Shown: positions 29,771-39,264, numbered from the stretch's first letter. The stretch is 64,000 nt of DNA from Anaerolinea sp. (GCA_029975965.1 JARKOV010000166.1:11465-75464); one strand, 5' to 3'. A program made the numbers and translations. Notes: generated by a model from the sequence alone, not told the origin.

Positions 29771-29837
29771 TCCGGTAGAATCTGGTTGAGGCTCGATCCA
29801 GATCATAAGACCATACTGGTGAGTTCTGAATCCTTTT

Positions 29838-29870
29838 GGTATGGGGAGGGCTTCGTCCCCTCCCCATACC
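29838..29870 (+). repeat. Perfect 13-bp hairpin between binding protein and permease
   Basis: Arms 29838-29850 and 29858-29870 with loop CTTCGTC lie 67 nt after the binding-protein stop. No T tract follows. It may act as a partial terminator or 3' stabiliser that raises binding-protein over permease expression. Confidence 0.7.
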
Positions 29871-29907
29871 TGTATCCGCTGGAAGCCTGTTCAACGAGAG
29901 AAGAAGG

Positions 29908-30783
29908 ATGAAAAATAAAGCCTATCCGTTTTACTTTGCCAGTGGGGCCTTGTTCTTATACGTCCTCTTTTTCGTTGTGCCCAGCCTGATGGGTTTCTTC
30001 TATGCCTTTACAGACTGGAACAGCTACACAACCGAGGTCAATTGGGTCGGCCTGGATAACTTCGTCACCATCTTTTCCTCCACCGGTCAGGGTTATATCA
30101 GTTTCATCAAAAACACCGTCGTTTTCACCATTGCCACAATCATTCTTAAAACGGTCATCGCGATGGGATTGGCGGTGCTGTTGACCCAGGGTATCAAGCG
30201 TTTATCTTATTTTCACCGGGTGATCATGTACCTGCCGGCCGTGTTGCCCATGCTGGTCGTAAGCCTGATTTTTCGATCGATCCTCCACCCGGCCACCGGT
30301 TTTTTGAACACCACGTTGCAAGCAATTGGCTTGGGCTTTTTGGCCCAGAAATGGTTGACCGACATTCACCTGGCGCTGCCATCCGTCATCGGCGTGGACA
30401 CCTGGAAGGGCGTTGGGTACATCATGGTCATTCTAATAGCCGGACTACAGGCTATTCCAAGAGATTACTACGAGGCCGCCTCGATCGACGGCGCCACCGG
30501 CTGGAAAACCTTCACCAACGTGACCTTACCATTGATGATGCCTGTTCTTTCCGTCACAACAGTTTTAAACCTGCTTTACGGTTTGAAAGTGTTTGACATC
30601 ATCTTTGTGCTCACGAAAGGCGGGCCCGGCCGGGCAACCGACACGGTTTACACGGCCATCTTCCAGGATTTTTCCAAAGGCCGTTTCGGCATCGCCACGG
30701 CGCTTTCAACGCTGTTGTTTTTGGTGATGATCGTCCTTGGTTATTTTGTCATCCGGCTGATGCACCGGGAAGAAATCGAGTGA
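29908..30783 (+). CDS. ABC sugar transporter permease 1 (MalF/UgpA-like)
   Basis: Inner-membrane permease of 291 residues with about six membrane segments and the EAA coupling loop YYEAASIDGATGWKTFTNVTLPLMMP. Partner of the second permease 4 nt downstream. ATG 29908 is chosen because MKNKAYPFYF leads into the first helix; the purine-rich GAGAGAAGAAGG lies immediately upstream, slightly close. The longer ORF from 29836 runs through the hairpin and is rejected. Confidence 0.92.
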   Translation: MKNKAYPFYFASGALFLYVLFFVVPSLMGFFYAFTDWNSYTTEVNWVGLDNFVTIFSSTGQGYISFIKNTVVFTIATIILKTVIAMGLAVLLTQGIKRLSYFHRVIMYLPAVLPMLVVSLIFRSILHPATGFLNTTLQAIGLGFLAQKWLTDIHLALPSVIGVDTWKGVGYIMVILIAGLQAIPRDYYEAASIDGATGWKTFTNVTLPLMMPVLSVTTVLNLLYGLKVFDIIFVLTKGGPGRATDTVYTAIFQDFSKGRFGIATALSTLLFLVMIVLGYFVIRLMHREEIE

Positions 30784-30787
30784 TGCC

Positions 30788-31669
30788 ATGGTAACAAATC
30801 CGACGGTTGGCAAGTCAGCGGTAAGTCACTCGGCGGCGCGCAGGGCATTGACGATGAAGCTGCTGCGCAAAGCCTTTTACAACGGCCTGGCGATCATTTT
30901 TAGCCTGATCATGTTCATTCCCGTATACCTGGTCTTTGTTAACTCCGTCAAGACAAGAACCGAGGCCAGCTCGATGGGTCCCGAATTGCCGGCAGTTATC
31001 CAGTGGAGCAACTTCGCGACAGTGATTGAGAAGGGAAAACTGGTGGGCGCATTCGCCAACAGCATGCTTTACGCTTTTGCCGCCACTGCCATTGGGATAA
31101 CCGTGTCTGCCCTGGCTGCGTACATCCTTTCGAGGAACCGCACCCGCTTTAACCGCTTCATTTACTTTTTCCTGGTGATGGGCATCGCGATGCCGACCAA
31201 TTTTGTGACCCTCACCAAGGTGATGCAGTGGACACAGCTCAACAACACCCAATTGGGCGTCATCTTGCTCTATGCGGCATCCATGATCCCCTTTAGCGTG
31301 TTCTTGATCTACGCCTTTATCGAGACCCTGCCTCGCGAACTGGACGAAGCTGCGATTATGGATGGCTGCGGTCCGCTGCGGCTGTTTTTCTCCATCGTCT
31401 ACCCGCTCTTGACCCCCGTGCTGGTCACCTCTGCGGTGCTCAATATCCTGGGCATCTGGAATGAATTCCTCATTCCGCTGTATTATCTCAACCGCAGCAC
31501 CTACTGGCCCATGACCCTGGCCGTCTACAATTTCTTTGGCCAGTTTCAGCAGGACTGGAGTCTGGTTTCAGCAGATATTGTCCTCACCATCCTGCCGGTC
31601 ATCTTCATTTACCTGTTCGCGCAACGCTTTATCTTATCGGGACTGGTTGCCGGCGCGGTGAAAGCCTGA
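30788..31669 (+). CDS. ABC sugar transporter permease 2 (MalG/UgpE-like)
   Basis: Inner-membrane permease of 293 residues, six membrane segments, EAA loop ELDEAAIMDGCGPLRLFFSIVYPLL. Completes the importer with the upstream permease and lipoprotein. The first ~22 residues are polar; an internal ATG (MKLLRKAFYN) could be the real start, but the upstream ATG is retained because of its 4-nt spacing to the previous stop. Confidence 0.9.
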   Translation: MVTNPTVGKSAVSHSAARRALTMKLLRKAFYNGLAIIFSLIMFIPVYLVFVNSVKTRTEASSMGPELPAVIQWSNFATVIEKGKLVGAFANSMLYAFAATAIGITVSALAAYILSRNRTRFNRFIYFFLVMGIAMPTNFVTLTKVMQWTQLNNTQLGVILLYAASMIPFSVFLIYAFIETLPRELDEAAIMDGCGPLRLFFSIVYPLLTPVLVTSAVLNILGIWNEFLIPLYYLNRSTYWPMTLAVYNFFGQFQQDWSLVSADIVLTILPVIFIYLFAQRFILSGLVAGAVKA

Positions 31670-32088
31670 CCCAAAGAGAAGCGCCATGCGTTCAGCCCAT
31701 TTGGAGGAGAACTGGGAAGAAACGTTTCAATCCTGCCTGGATATGCAGGCAGGTTGGAGTTCGAACAGCTGCGCGAGGTTGCATGAAAAAAGAACGAAAA
31801 GCCACCAGAAAAAGAGCGTCCGGCCATGGCTCACCGCAAGGTGGCAATCCAGTCCGGCTCGATCTCTCCCGGTGTTGCCGAACCGTGGGCAGGGTCTTGG
31901 TGCTTAATGGTGCGAAATATGATGAGTTACCACCGCTGTTGGATGAGCCTGGCCCAGACAGTGTCTGCTTGTAGAAGCGTCATGGATAAGGTCAGGATAT
32001 CGCTCCGGCGCTCGAATTCACCTCGTGTTACTGCCAATCTTCTCGATCTACGCCAGATGGAAAGCTGGCTCAGTCACTCGAAAAAACT
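31670..32088. other. 419-nt intergenic region without recognisable gene
   Basis: Lies inside the operon between permease 2 and the GH31 gene. An 8-bp inverted repeat with a 6-nt loop is at 31732-31753. Short frames on both strands show no family resemblance; it could be a decayed gene. No promoter is obvious. Confidence 0.5.
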
Positions 32089-34551
32089 ATGACCATACTC
32101 TCTTACTCATCCAATCCTGAAGGGCTCTCTATCGAAAGCGATCGGGGATCCCTTGTGTTGACCCCTTATTCTCCCCGCGCCATTCGTGTGCGTTACAGCT
32201 TGCATCCAACCCTGGCCCAGAATCCCTCAGCCGCTAAGGCTGGCCCAAGCAGCCTGATGGTGACAGCCAGACCAGATCCTCTTGTCACCTTTACCGTGAA
32301 TGAATCGACCGAGGGGTTGATCTTCTCCACCACTGAGGTGACGATCACGATCTGTCGCCAGACGCTGGCCTTTGCCTACTACGATAGCCAGGGTCACTTG
32401 CTCACCAGAGAACCGGACCGGGGCGGAAAAACGCTCGATCCGGTGGATGTGTGGGTATCAGTCTTCGATGAGTCTGCTCCGGTCGAGAGCCGTGAGAACG
32501 CCGACGGCATACGCAGTGACGCCCGGACCTTTTCCCAGGTGGTCGACCGCAAGGCGTACCACACAAAACTGGAATTTGAATGGGCAGAAGACGAGGCGCT
32601 GTATGGCCTTGGCTCCCACGAAGAGGGCATGTTCAATCTGCGCGGGCAACACCAGTACCTTTATCAGCAGAATATGAAGGTGGTCGTGCCGGCGCTGGTT
32701 TCCACGCGGGGTTATGGCATCGTCATGGACAGCTACTCGTTGATGACTTTTCACGACGATGCCTTTGGTTCCTACCTGTGGAGTGACGTGGACGATGAGC
32801 TGGACTATTATTTTGTCTACGGCCCTGAATTTGATCAGATCATCCACGAAATCCGCGCCCTGACCGGCCATTCACCGATGCTGCCCAAATGGGCTTTCGG
32901 TTATGTCCAGTCGAAAGAGCGCTATGTCACTCAAGATGAGCTGGTAAATGTCGTCCGCGAGTATCGTGATCGTCAACTCCCACTGGACTGCATTGTGTTG
33001 GACTGGAAATCCTGGACGGGAAATTTATGGGGACAAAAAACCCTCGACCCAGAGCGGTTTCCCAACCCAAACCAAATGACCGCCGATTTACATGCCCTGA
33101 ATGCTCACCTGATGGTCTCCATCTGGCCCACCATGCGCCCCGGCGGCGCGAACTGGCAGGAAATGAAAGAGCAGGGTCACCTGCTGGGCAACCAGGCAAC
33201 CTACAATGCTTTCAGCGCGGCGGCGCGTGCCTGTTATTGGAAACAGGCCAATCAAGGGCTATTCGCTCGTGGCGTCGATGCCTGGTGGTGCGATTGCACG
33301 GAGCCTTTTGAGGCCGACTGGAAAGGAGCGGTCAAGCCTGAGCCAGAAGAGCGCCTTCGCATCAATACCGGCGAGGCGAAACGTTACCTTGATCCTGAAT
33401 TCATCAATGCTTATTCTCTCTTGCACTCGCAGGGCATTTATGAAGGTCAGCGCCAGGTGACCCATGAAAAGCGTGTCGTTAACCTGACTCGCTCGGCTTA
33501 TTTGGGCCAGCAACGCTTCGCGACGGTCACCTGGTCCGGTGACACGGCTGCCTGCTGGGATACGCTGCGCCGCCAGATCGCCGATGGCTTGAATTTTTGC
33601 GCGGCAGGGATGCCTTACTGGACCACCGATATTGGCGCGTTCTTTGTCAAACGCAAACCGGAGATGTGGTTTTGGAACGGCGACTTTAACGAAGGTGTAG
33701 ACGACCTGGGCTACCGCGAGTTGTACGTGCGCTGGTTCCAATACGGGTCCTTCTTGCCCATGTTCCGTGCCCATGGCACCGACACTCCCCGTGAAATCTG
33801 GCGCTTTGGCGAGCCGGGCGAACCCTTCTATGAGGCGTTGGCGAGCACCCTTAAGTTGCGCTACCGCCTGTTGCCATACATTTACTCCTTGGCGGGTTGG
33901 GTTACCCAGCACGATTACACCATGATGCGCGCCCTGCCGTTCGATTTCCGCTCGGACCCTGCCACCTATGAAATAAGCGACCAGTACATGTTTGGGCCGG
34001 CCTTGTTGGTAAACCCGATCACCTGGCCGATGCTGTACCAAGCCGGGTCTCAGCCGCTCAAAGACATCCCTGCGACTCGCCCGGTCTACCTGCCTGCCGG
34101 CACGACATGGTATGGCTTCTGGGACGGCGAAAAATATGCCGGCGGCCAGACTGTCCAGGCCGACGCCCCCCTTGACCGGCTGCCCTTGTTCGTGAGAGCC
34201 GGATCCATCCTCCCGATGGGCCCGGTGCGCCAGCATGTCAATGATCTACCGGAAGCGCCCGTGGAATTGCATATCTTCCCCGGTCAGGATGGCGCCTTCG
34301 AGCTTTACGATGATGAGGGTGACCGATATAATTATGAAAATGGGGCATTTACGACGATCCATATCCAGTGGCAAGAAGATGCCAGGCAGTTGATAATAGG
34401 AGCGATCCGTGGTCAATATCCAGGAATGCCGGAGCAGCGATCGTTCGAGATTATCCTCCATGGCGATGGGTCCCGTCATGCCGGTTCTGGTTCGATCAGT
34501 CAGAGTCAACAGGTTCTCTACCGCGGGCAACCGCTTGTGATTAATTTTTAG
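32089..34551 (+). CDS. GH31 alpha-glycosidase (alpha-xylosidase/alpha-glucosidase)
   Basis: Intracellular retaining alpha-glycosidase, 820 residues, no signal peptide. The order is an N-terminal beta-sandwich (to ~250), the catalytic barrel with nucleophile D402 in AWWCDCTEP and acid/base D485 in TWSGDTAACW, then the proximal and distal C-terminal beta domains (PVYLPAGTTWYGFWDG). The WWxDxTEP form is common in alpha-xylosidases that attack xyloglucan oligosaccharides, but alpha-glucosidase cannot be excluded. No ribosome binding site is visible before the ATG. Confidence 0.9.
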   Translation: MTILSYSSNPEGLSIESDRGSLVLTPYSPRAIRVRYSLHPTLAQNPSAAKAGPSSLMVTARPDPLVTFTVNESTEGLIFSTTEVTITICRQTLAFAYYDSQGHLLTREPDRGGKTLDPVDVWVSVFDESAPVESRENADGIRSDARTFSQVVDRKAYHTKLEFEWAEDEALYGLGSHEEGMFNLRGQHQYLYQQNMKVVVPALVSTRGYGIVMDSYSLMTFHDDAFGSYLWSDVDDELDYYFVYGPEFDQIIHEIRALTGHSPMLPKWAFGYVQSKERYVTQDELVNVVREYRDRQLPLDCIVLDWKSWTGNLWGQKTLDPERFPNPNQMTADLHALNAHLMVSIWPTMRPGGANWQEMKEQGHLLGNQATYNAFSAAARACYWKQANQGLFARGVDAWWCDCTEPFEADWKGAVKPEPEERLRINTGEAKRYLDPEFINAYSLLHSQGIYEGQRQVTHEKRVVNLTRSAYLGQQRFATVTWSGDTAACWDTLRRQIADGLNFCAAGMPYWTTDIGAFFVKRKPEMWFWNGDFNEGVDDLGYRELYVRWFQYGSFLPMFRAHGTDTPREIWRFGEPGEPFYEALASTLKLRYRLLPYIYSLAGWVTQHDYTMMRALPFDFRSDPATYEISDQYMFGPALLVNPITWPMLYQAGSQPLKDIPATRPVYLPAGTTWYGFWDGEKYAGGQTVQADAPLDRLPLFVRAGSILPMGPVRQHVNDLPEAPVELHIFPGQDGAFELYDDEGDRYNYENGAFTTIHIQWQEDARQLIIGAIRGQYPGMPEQRSFEIILHGDGSRHAGSGSISQSQQVLYRGQPLVINF

Positions 34552-34585
34552 AGCATTATCATTTCATCCAGAAGGAATCGGGGCC

Positions 34586-35620
34586 GTGAGAAAGCGATCA
34601 CCGCTCAATAAGATGACCATCGTGGATATTGCGAAAGCGAGTGGTGTTTCCATCACCACGGTCTCGCGGATCCTGAATAACAAACCGGAAGTGGCCGAAG
34701 AAACGCGCCAGCGCGTGTTGCAGTTCATCGACGAGCATGGCTTTACCCCACAACTGGCCTGGCAGCAGCTCCGCTCCGGCAAGAGCCATTTCATTGCGCT
34801 GCATTATCCGCAGGATTTTAACCCACCCGAGCAGAATATTATCACCAGCGCGGCGATGAGCTGTGAAGATGCCGGGTATTCTCTCAACCTGGTGGTCAAT
34901 TCACTCAGTGATAACGAACTGCTTTCGATCTTTCGCAGCGGGCAGGCAGACGGGATCATCTTAATGGAAATCCTGACTCACGACCGCCGGGTTAAGCTCT
35001 TACAAGAGCACGACCTGCCCTTTGTCATGATTGGACGCTGTGCCGATAACACTGGCTTGAGCTACGTTGACATCGATATTGGCAAAGGGGTGGTTGAAGC
35101 CGTCCAATATCTGCATGCGCTCGGTCACCGAGAAATTGGTTTCATTATTTTGGCCCCTGTAGTGCAAGAAAAGGAATACGGATATGCCACCTGGGCGCTG
35201 CAAGGCTACCAAAAAGCCTGTCAGCAGTTTGGGCTGCCCCATTTGTGGTGCACGGTGGACCTGAAGAACGGCAACACCGAGTCGGTTTTGTCCCAATTGC
35301 TTGCGGATCACCCGGGCATCACGGCGATTGTCATCCCTCAAGAAATCGGCGTTCCCGGGATCCTCAAGGCGATCCGTGCAAAGGGTCTGCGCGTGCCGGA
35401 AGATCTATCCATCATTGGAATGTTCAACGACCGGATGAGCGAGTTGCTCTCTCCGCCCCTTTCAACCATCTCCTTCCCCGCTCACGATATGGGCTACCAG
35501 GCCGTCCGCATCTTGATCGGGCATATGACCGGAGAAATGGCCAGCCCGCAACAGTTGCTGCTCCGCCCCGAATTGATGATCCGCCGCAGCACCGGGCCGG
35601 CTCGAGCGACCGAAGTGTAA
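34586..35620 (+). CDS. LacI-family transcriptional regulator 2
   Basis: 344 residues; helix-turn-helix MTIVDIAKASGVSITTVSRILN (10-31), hinge, and a sugar-binding effector domain ending RRSTGPA. Starts at GTG 34586 after AGAAGGA. It lies downstream of the ABC importer and GH31 genes on the same strand, and is the best candidate for the ATGTTTnCGnAAACAT-type sites at 28221-28253. Followed by a small terminator. Confidence 0.88.
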   Translation: MRKRSPLNKMTIVDIAKASGVSITTVSRILNNKPEVAEETRQRVLQFIDEHGFTPQLAWQQLRSGKSHFIALHYPQDFNPPEQNIITSAAMSCEDAGYSLNLVVNSLSDNELLSIFRSGQADGIILMEILTHDRRVKLLQEHDLPFVMIGRCADNTGLSYVDIDIGKGVVEAVQYLHALGHREIGFIILAPVVQEKEYGYATWALQGYQKACQQFGLPHLWCTVDLKNGNTESVLSQLLADHPGITAIVIPQEIGVPGILKAIRAKGLRVPEDLSIIGMFNDRMSELLSPPLSTISFPAHDMGYQAVRILIGHMTGEMASPQQLLLRPELMIRRSTGPARATEV

Positions 35621-35927
35621 GCCCGGGAAAAACAATCGGCCATTTCACGGCCAAAATTAGGCCGTTTTGTTTCCAACTGGATGTTGAATCTTGATACACT
35701 CCTGTTGCACAGCTTGCATGTCTGTGCCTTGGTTAGCATTAAGGTGGTGCTTTTAAACCGCACATAAACAGCATGGTACCCGGTGGAAAAGGACCTGGTG
35801 ATCGACGATGGGCTTCCAACAAAGCGATCATTGCGACCAGGTGGCCAGCGATGCAGGAAGACGTTTTCGGTACGCCAACGGATTGACTCATGCGGGTGAA
35901 TTTTCGCTTTACGCGAGGAGGCAAAAA
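35621..35927. other. 307-nt intergenic region with terminator
   Basis: Contains the hairpin at 35647-35671. The ~250 nt before the next GH29 gene show no clear operator of either window type and no confident promoter. Confidence 0.5.
35647..35671 (+). terminator. Small rho-independent terminator after LacI-2
   Basis: Stem ACGGCC/GGCCGT (35647-35652 and 35660-35665) with loop AAAATTA, followed by TTTGTTT. Confidence 0.65.
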
Positions 35928-37631
35928 ATGAAGCGGACGGGAAACATGAAATGGTGGCGCGAAAGCAGATTCGGCATGTTCATTCATTGGGGAATTTACA
36001 GCCTGATGGCTAAAGGTGAATGGATCATGTATACCCAACGCATTCCGATCTCGGAATACGAAAAGCTGGCGGATCAATTCGATCCCGTCAATTTTGACGC
36101 CGATGCCTGGGTAAAACTCGCCAAAGACACGGGTATGCAATACATCGTCATAACCGCCAAACACCACGATGGCTTTTCCATGTTCAAAACGAGCGTAGAC
36201 CGGTACAACATCGTGGATGGCACGCCATACGGCAAGGACGTCATGGACGACCTGGCAAAGACCTGCCAGAAGTATGGAGTCCACCTTGGCTTCTACTATT
36301 CCCATGTTCGCGAATGGCGCCACCCGCACGCGCAAAGTCTCGAGATGAAAACCCCGGACAGTTACGGTAATTATGGCAACTTCTGGGACTATCCGGACGA
36401 GAACCAAAAGAATCTCCAAATCTATCTAAATGAGTTTGATAAGCCTCAGTTGAAAGAATTGTTGACCCAATACGGCCCGGTCGGCATCCTTTGGTTTGAC
36501 ACGCCTTCATTGATTCGACCAGACCAGGCACAAGAGATCATTGACGTGGTGAAAAACCTTCAGCCGGATTGCCTGGTCAATAGCCGGGTGGGGAGGAATG
36601 TCGAGGTAGATTATTACAGCCTGGGCGATGATGAAGTGCCGGAATTCAACAATGGCGTCGATTTCGAGACGCCGATGACAATCTGTCGCGCCTGGGGCTA
36701 CTACAACCAGCCAGATAACCAGTATCGCAGCCTGAATGAGCTGCTCCACCAACTCGTCGATATCGTCAGCCTGGGTGGCAACTATCTGCTGAACGTCGGG
36801 CCTGATGCAACAGGTGTCATTCCCCTCGAGGCGCAAGAAAGGCTACAGGGAATTGGACAGTGGATGAAGGTCAATGGCGAGGCGATCCATGGCACCAATG
36901 CATCTCCCTTTCCGGCCCAACCGTCTTGGGGCAGAATCACGAGCAAGGACGATTCGTTGTACCTGCATGTTTACCGGTGGAGCGAGAGCATTTCCTTGAC
37001 AGGGATCAAGAGTAAAGTCAAGGCCATTCATCTCCTCGCCGATCCCGCCAGGGCTGTCAGATGGTCTCAGGCTCCTTGCGGTTCACTGGGTTATGACAAG
37101 CTGACGGTCCATCTGCCTGGCGTCGCCTCGGACCCCAACGTGAGCGTCGTGAAGGTGCAATTTGAGAGCCCTATGCAACTGGAAACCAGGACCATCGCAG
37201 ACGATTCCGGTAATATTCAACTTTCTGCCTGCCTTTCTAGCGTGCATTCATCCGGCGAGAAACCGCAGGCTTCGGTCAATATCACCGGCGTTGTGCAGCG
37301 CTGGGTATCTACGGCGGATTGGTTCAGTTGGGAATTTCTCTGTGAGCACCCGGGTGAATACGACGTGTCGATCACGGCCAGCACCGGGGCCAGGGCATTG
37401 TGGGATTTTGGACACCAGATCGTCGTCGAATTCGGGGATCAAACGCATGAAATTTCAGTCGAAGATAACGGCATCCCGACAAAACGATTCCAAAGGCGGA
37501 CCTACCAGGCTGGCAAGATTCGCATTCTAAAGGCAGGATTGCACCGGATTTCGGTCAAGGCTATACAGCTTGTCGGAACAAATGGCCAGGGTTTCACCCT
37601 GTCGATGTTGAAATTGGAGCCTACAATATAG
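35928..37631 (+). CDS. GH29 alpha-L-fucosidase with C-terminal carbohydrate-binding-like domain
   Basis: Exo-alpha-L-fucosidase of 567 residues. FGMFIHWGIYS (residues ~15-25), TAKHHDGFSMF and nucleophile D191 in ILWFDTP mark the catalytic barrel. A beta domain follows, and the last ~130 residues (after ~430) form an extra beta-rich module of unknown type that may bind glycan. No signal peptide. The start at 35928 has GCGAGGAGGC upstream; the longer ORF start is rejected. Second of three GH29 genes in the block. Confidence 0.92.
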   Translation: MKRTGNMKWWRESRFGMFIHWGIYSLMAKGEWIMYTQRIPISEYEKLADQFDPVNFDADAWVKLAKDTGMQYIVITAKHHDGFSMFKTSVDRYNIVDGTPYGKDVMDDLAKTCQKYGVHLGFYYSHVREWRHPHAQSLEMKTPDSYGNYGNFWDYPDENQKNLQIYLNEFDKPQLKELLTQYGPVGILWFDTPSLIRPDQAQEIIDVVKNLQPDCLVNSRVGRNVEVDYYSLGDDEVPEFNNGVDFETPMTICRAWGYYNQPDNQYRSLNELLHQLVDIVSLGGNYLLNVGPDATGVIPLEAQERLQGIGQWMKVNGEAIHGTNASPFPAQPSWGRITSKDDSLYLHVYRWSESISLTGIKSKVKAIHLLADPARAVRWSQAPCGSLGYDKLTVHLPGVASDPNVSVVKVQFESPMQLETRTIADDSGNIQLSACLSSVHSSGEKPQASVNITGVVQRWVSTADWFSWEFLCEHPGEYDVSITASTGARALWDFGHQIVVEFGDQTHEISVEDNGIPTKRFQRRTYQAGKIRILKAGLHRISVKAIQLVGTNGQGFTLSMLKLEPTI

Positions 37632-37790
37632 AAACTCCTCAGTTGGGGCAAGCTCACTTTCCAGGCGGAGTGCCCGGGGTGACACTGACAGAGGTTGCGC
37701 TGGCGGATCGATGATGTTCTGGTTTTGCCCGAAATGGAGAATTTCAGGTTATTAGGTCGAGTGCACTTGTTTGGGAGGTAGTTGAAAACG

Positions 37791-39224
37791 ATGGAACAGT
37801 ACCTGTTGAAAGCGGCAAAGGTCAGGCCGAGCGCCCGGCAGCTTACCTGGCAGGAAACGGAATTTTATGCGTTTGTGCATTTCAGCCCGAACACATTCAC
37901 AGACATGGAATGGGGCCTGGGCAACGAAGACCCGAGCGTGTTCAATCCCACCGCATTGGATGCCCGCCAATGGGTGGACGCTTGCAAGTCCGCCGGGATG
38001 AAGGGCTTGATCTTGACCTGCAAGCACCATGACGGGTTCTGCTTATGGCCCAGCGAGCTCACCGACCATTCGGTGAAGCGTAGCCCCTGGAAGGGCGGTC
38101 GCGGGGATGTCGTTCGCGAGGTCTCTGACGCCTGCCGCGAGGGTGGGATCAAGTTCGGCGTCTACCTATCCCCCTGGGACCGGCATGAGAAAACCTACGG
38201 CGACTCTCCTGCCTATAACCGCTACTTCCTTGGCCAACTGACCGAGCTGTTGACCAATTACGGACCCGTGTTCAGCGTGTGGTTTGATGGGGCCTGCGGC
38301 GAAGGTCCCAACGGCAAGCGGCAGGTATATGACTGGAAAGCCTACTACAAGAAGATACGCGAACTGCAACCTGATGCATGTATCAACGTGTGCGGGCCAG
38401 ACGTGCGCTGGTGCGGCAACGAAGCCGGGCATTGCCGAACGAGTGAGTGGAGCGTGGTACCCGAAAGCCTGCAGGATGCGGAAAAAATCATGGAGAAGTC
38501 CCAGAAGGTTGACGATGGCGAGTTCTCGAAACGTTACAACAGCCAGGATGAGGACCTCGGCAGTCGCAAAATTATCCAAGATGCAATGAAGCTTGTTTGG
38601 TACCCGGCCGAAGTGAACACATCCATCCGGCCGGGCTGGTTCTATCATGCCCGAGAAGACGATCATGTGAGGTCTCTCGACGAGTTGTTGCACATTTATT
38701 ATTGCTCCGTGGGGGGCAATGCAACCTTCCTTTTGAATATTCCTCCGGATACGCGCGGGCTCTTCCATGAAAATGATGTAGCCAGACTGAAAGAGATTGG
38801 GGAAGCGCTTCGTTTAGCCTTTGCCGTCGATCTCGCTAAGGACGCGTGGATTACGGCTTCCGAATCACTGGGCAAAACCCACTCCCCACAAAAACTGCTG
38901 GATCAGGACAAAGATACCTATTGGCGACCGAAGAACGGCACAGACACCGCCGAGATCACCTTGCGGTTCAAATCCGAACAGACATTTGATCGAATCGTAT
39001 TGATGGAGCACATCGCGTCCTCCGGCCAAAGGATCGAGTTGTTCAAGCTGGAAGTTGAAGAAGCCGGAGAATGGAGACCCATTTTCCACGGAACCGTCGT
39101 GGGGTACAAGAAAATTTGCCTGTTCGATCCGGTGAAATCCGGGGCTCTGCGCTTGAAGATCGAGCAATCCAGAGTGTGCCCGACTCTTTCCTACATCGGC
39201 GTGTTTAATGGGAAAGGGGGATAA
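37791..39224 (+). CDS. GH29 alpha-L-fucosidase, subfamily-B-like with F5/8-type C-terminal domain
   Basis: 477 residues. FYAFVHFSPNTFTDMEWG near the N-terminus, TCKHHDGFCLWPS and nucleophile D166 in VWFDGACG are typical of the GH29-B group, which prefers alpha-1,3/1,4-linked fucose. The C-terminal ~130 residues (DAWITASESLG...DKDTYWRP...LKLEVEEAGEWR) read as a galactose-binding/F5-8-C-like domain. No signal peptide. ATG 37791 has GGGAGGT 12 nt upstream; a TTG at 37782 is the alternative. Convergent with the ZIP gene. Confidence 0.9.
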   Translation: MEQYLLKAAKVRPSARQLTWQETEFYAFVHFSPNTFTDMEWGLGNEDPSVFNPTALDARQWVDACKSAGMKGLILTCKHHDGFCLWPSELTDHSVKRSPWKGGRGDVVREVSDACREGGIKFGVYLSPWDRHEKTYGDSPAYNRYFLGQLTELLTNYGPVFSVWFDGACGEGPNGKRQVYDWKAYYKKIRELQPDACINVCGPDVRWCGNEAGHCRTSEWSVVPESLQDAEKIMEKSQKVDDGEFSKRYNSQDEDLGSRKIIQDAMKLVWYPAEVNTSIRPGWFYHAREDDHVRSLDELLHIYYCSVGGNATFLLNIPPDTRGLFHENDVARLKEIGEALRLAFAVDLAKDAWITASESLGKTHSPQKLLDQDKDTYWRPKNGTDTAEITLRFKSEQTFDRIVLMEHIASSGQRIELFKLEVEEAGEWRPIFHGTVVGYKKICLFDPVKSGALRLKIEQSRVCPTLSYIGVFNGKGG

Positions 39225-39264
39225 AAACTGGCAGTCACTCCGGGTGGTGAGTCTATTCGCCTTG

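Noticed and set aside
31686..31974. Short plus-strand frames of 60-88 codons after permease 2
   Set aside because: Overlapping frames in all three phases, no ribosome binding site, no recognisable domain.
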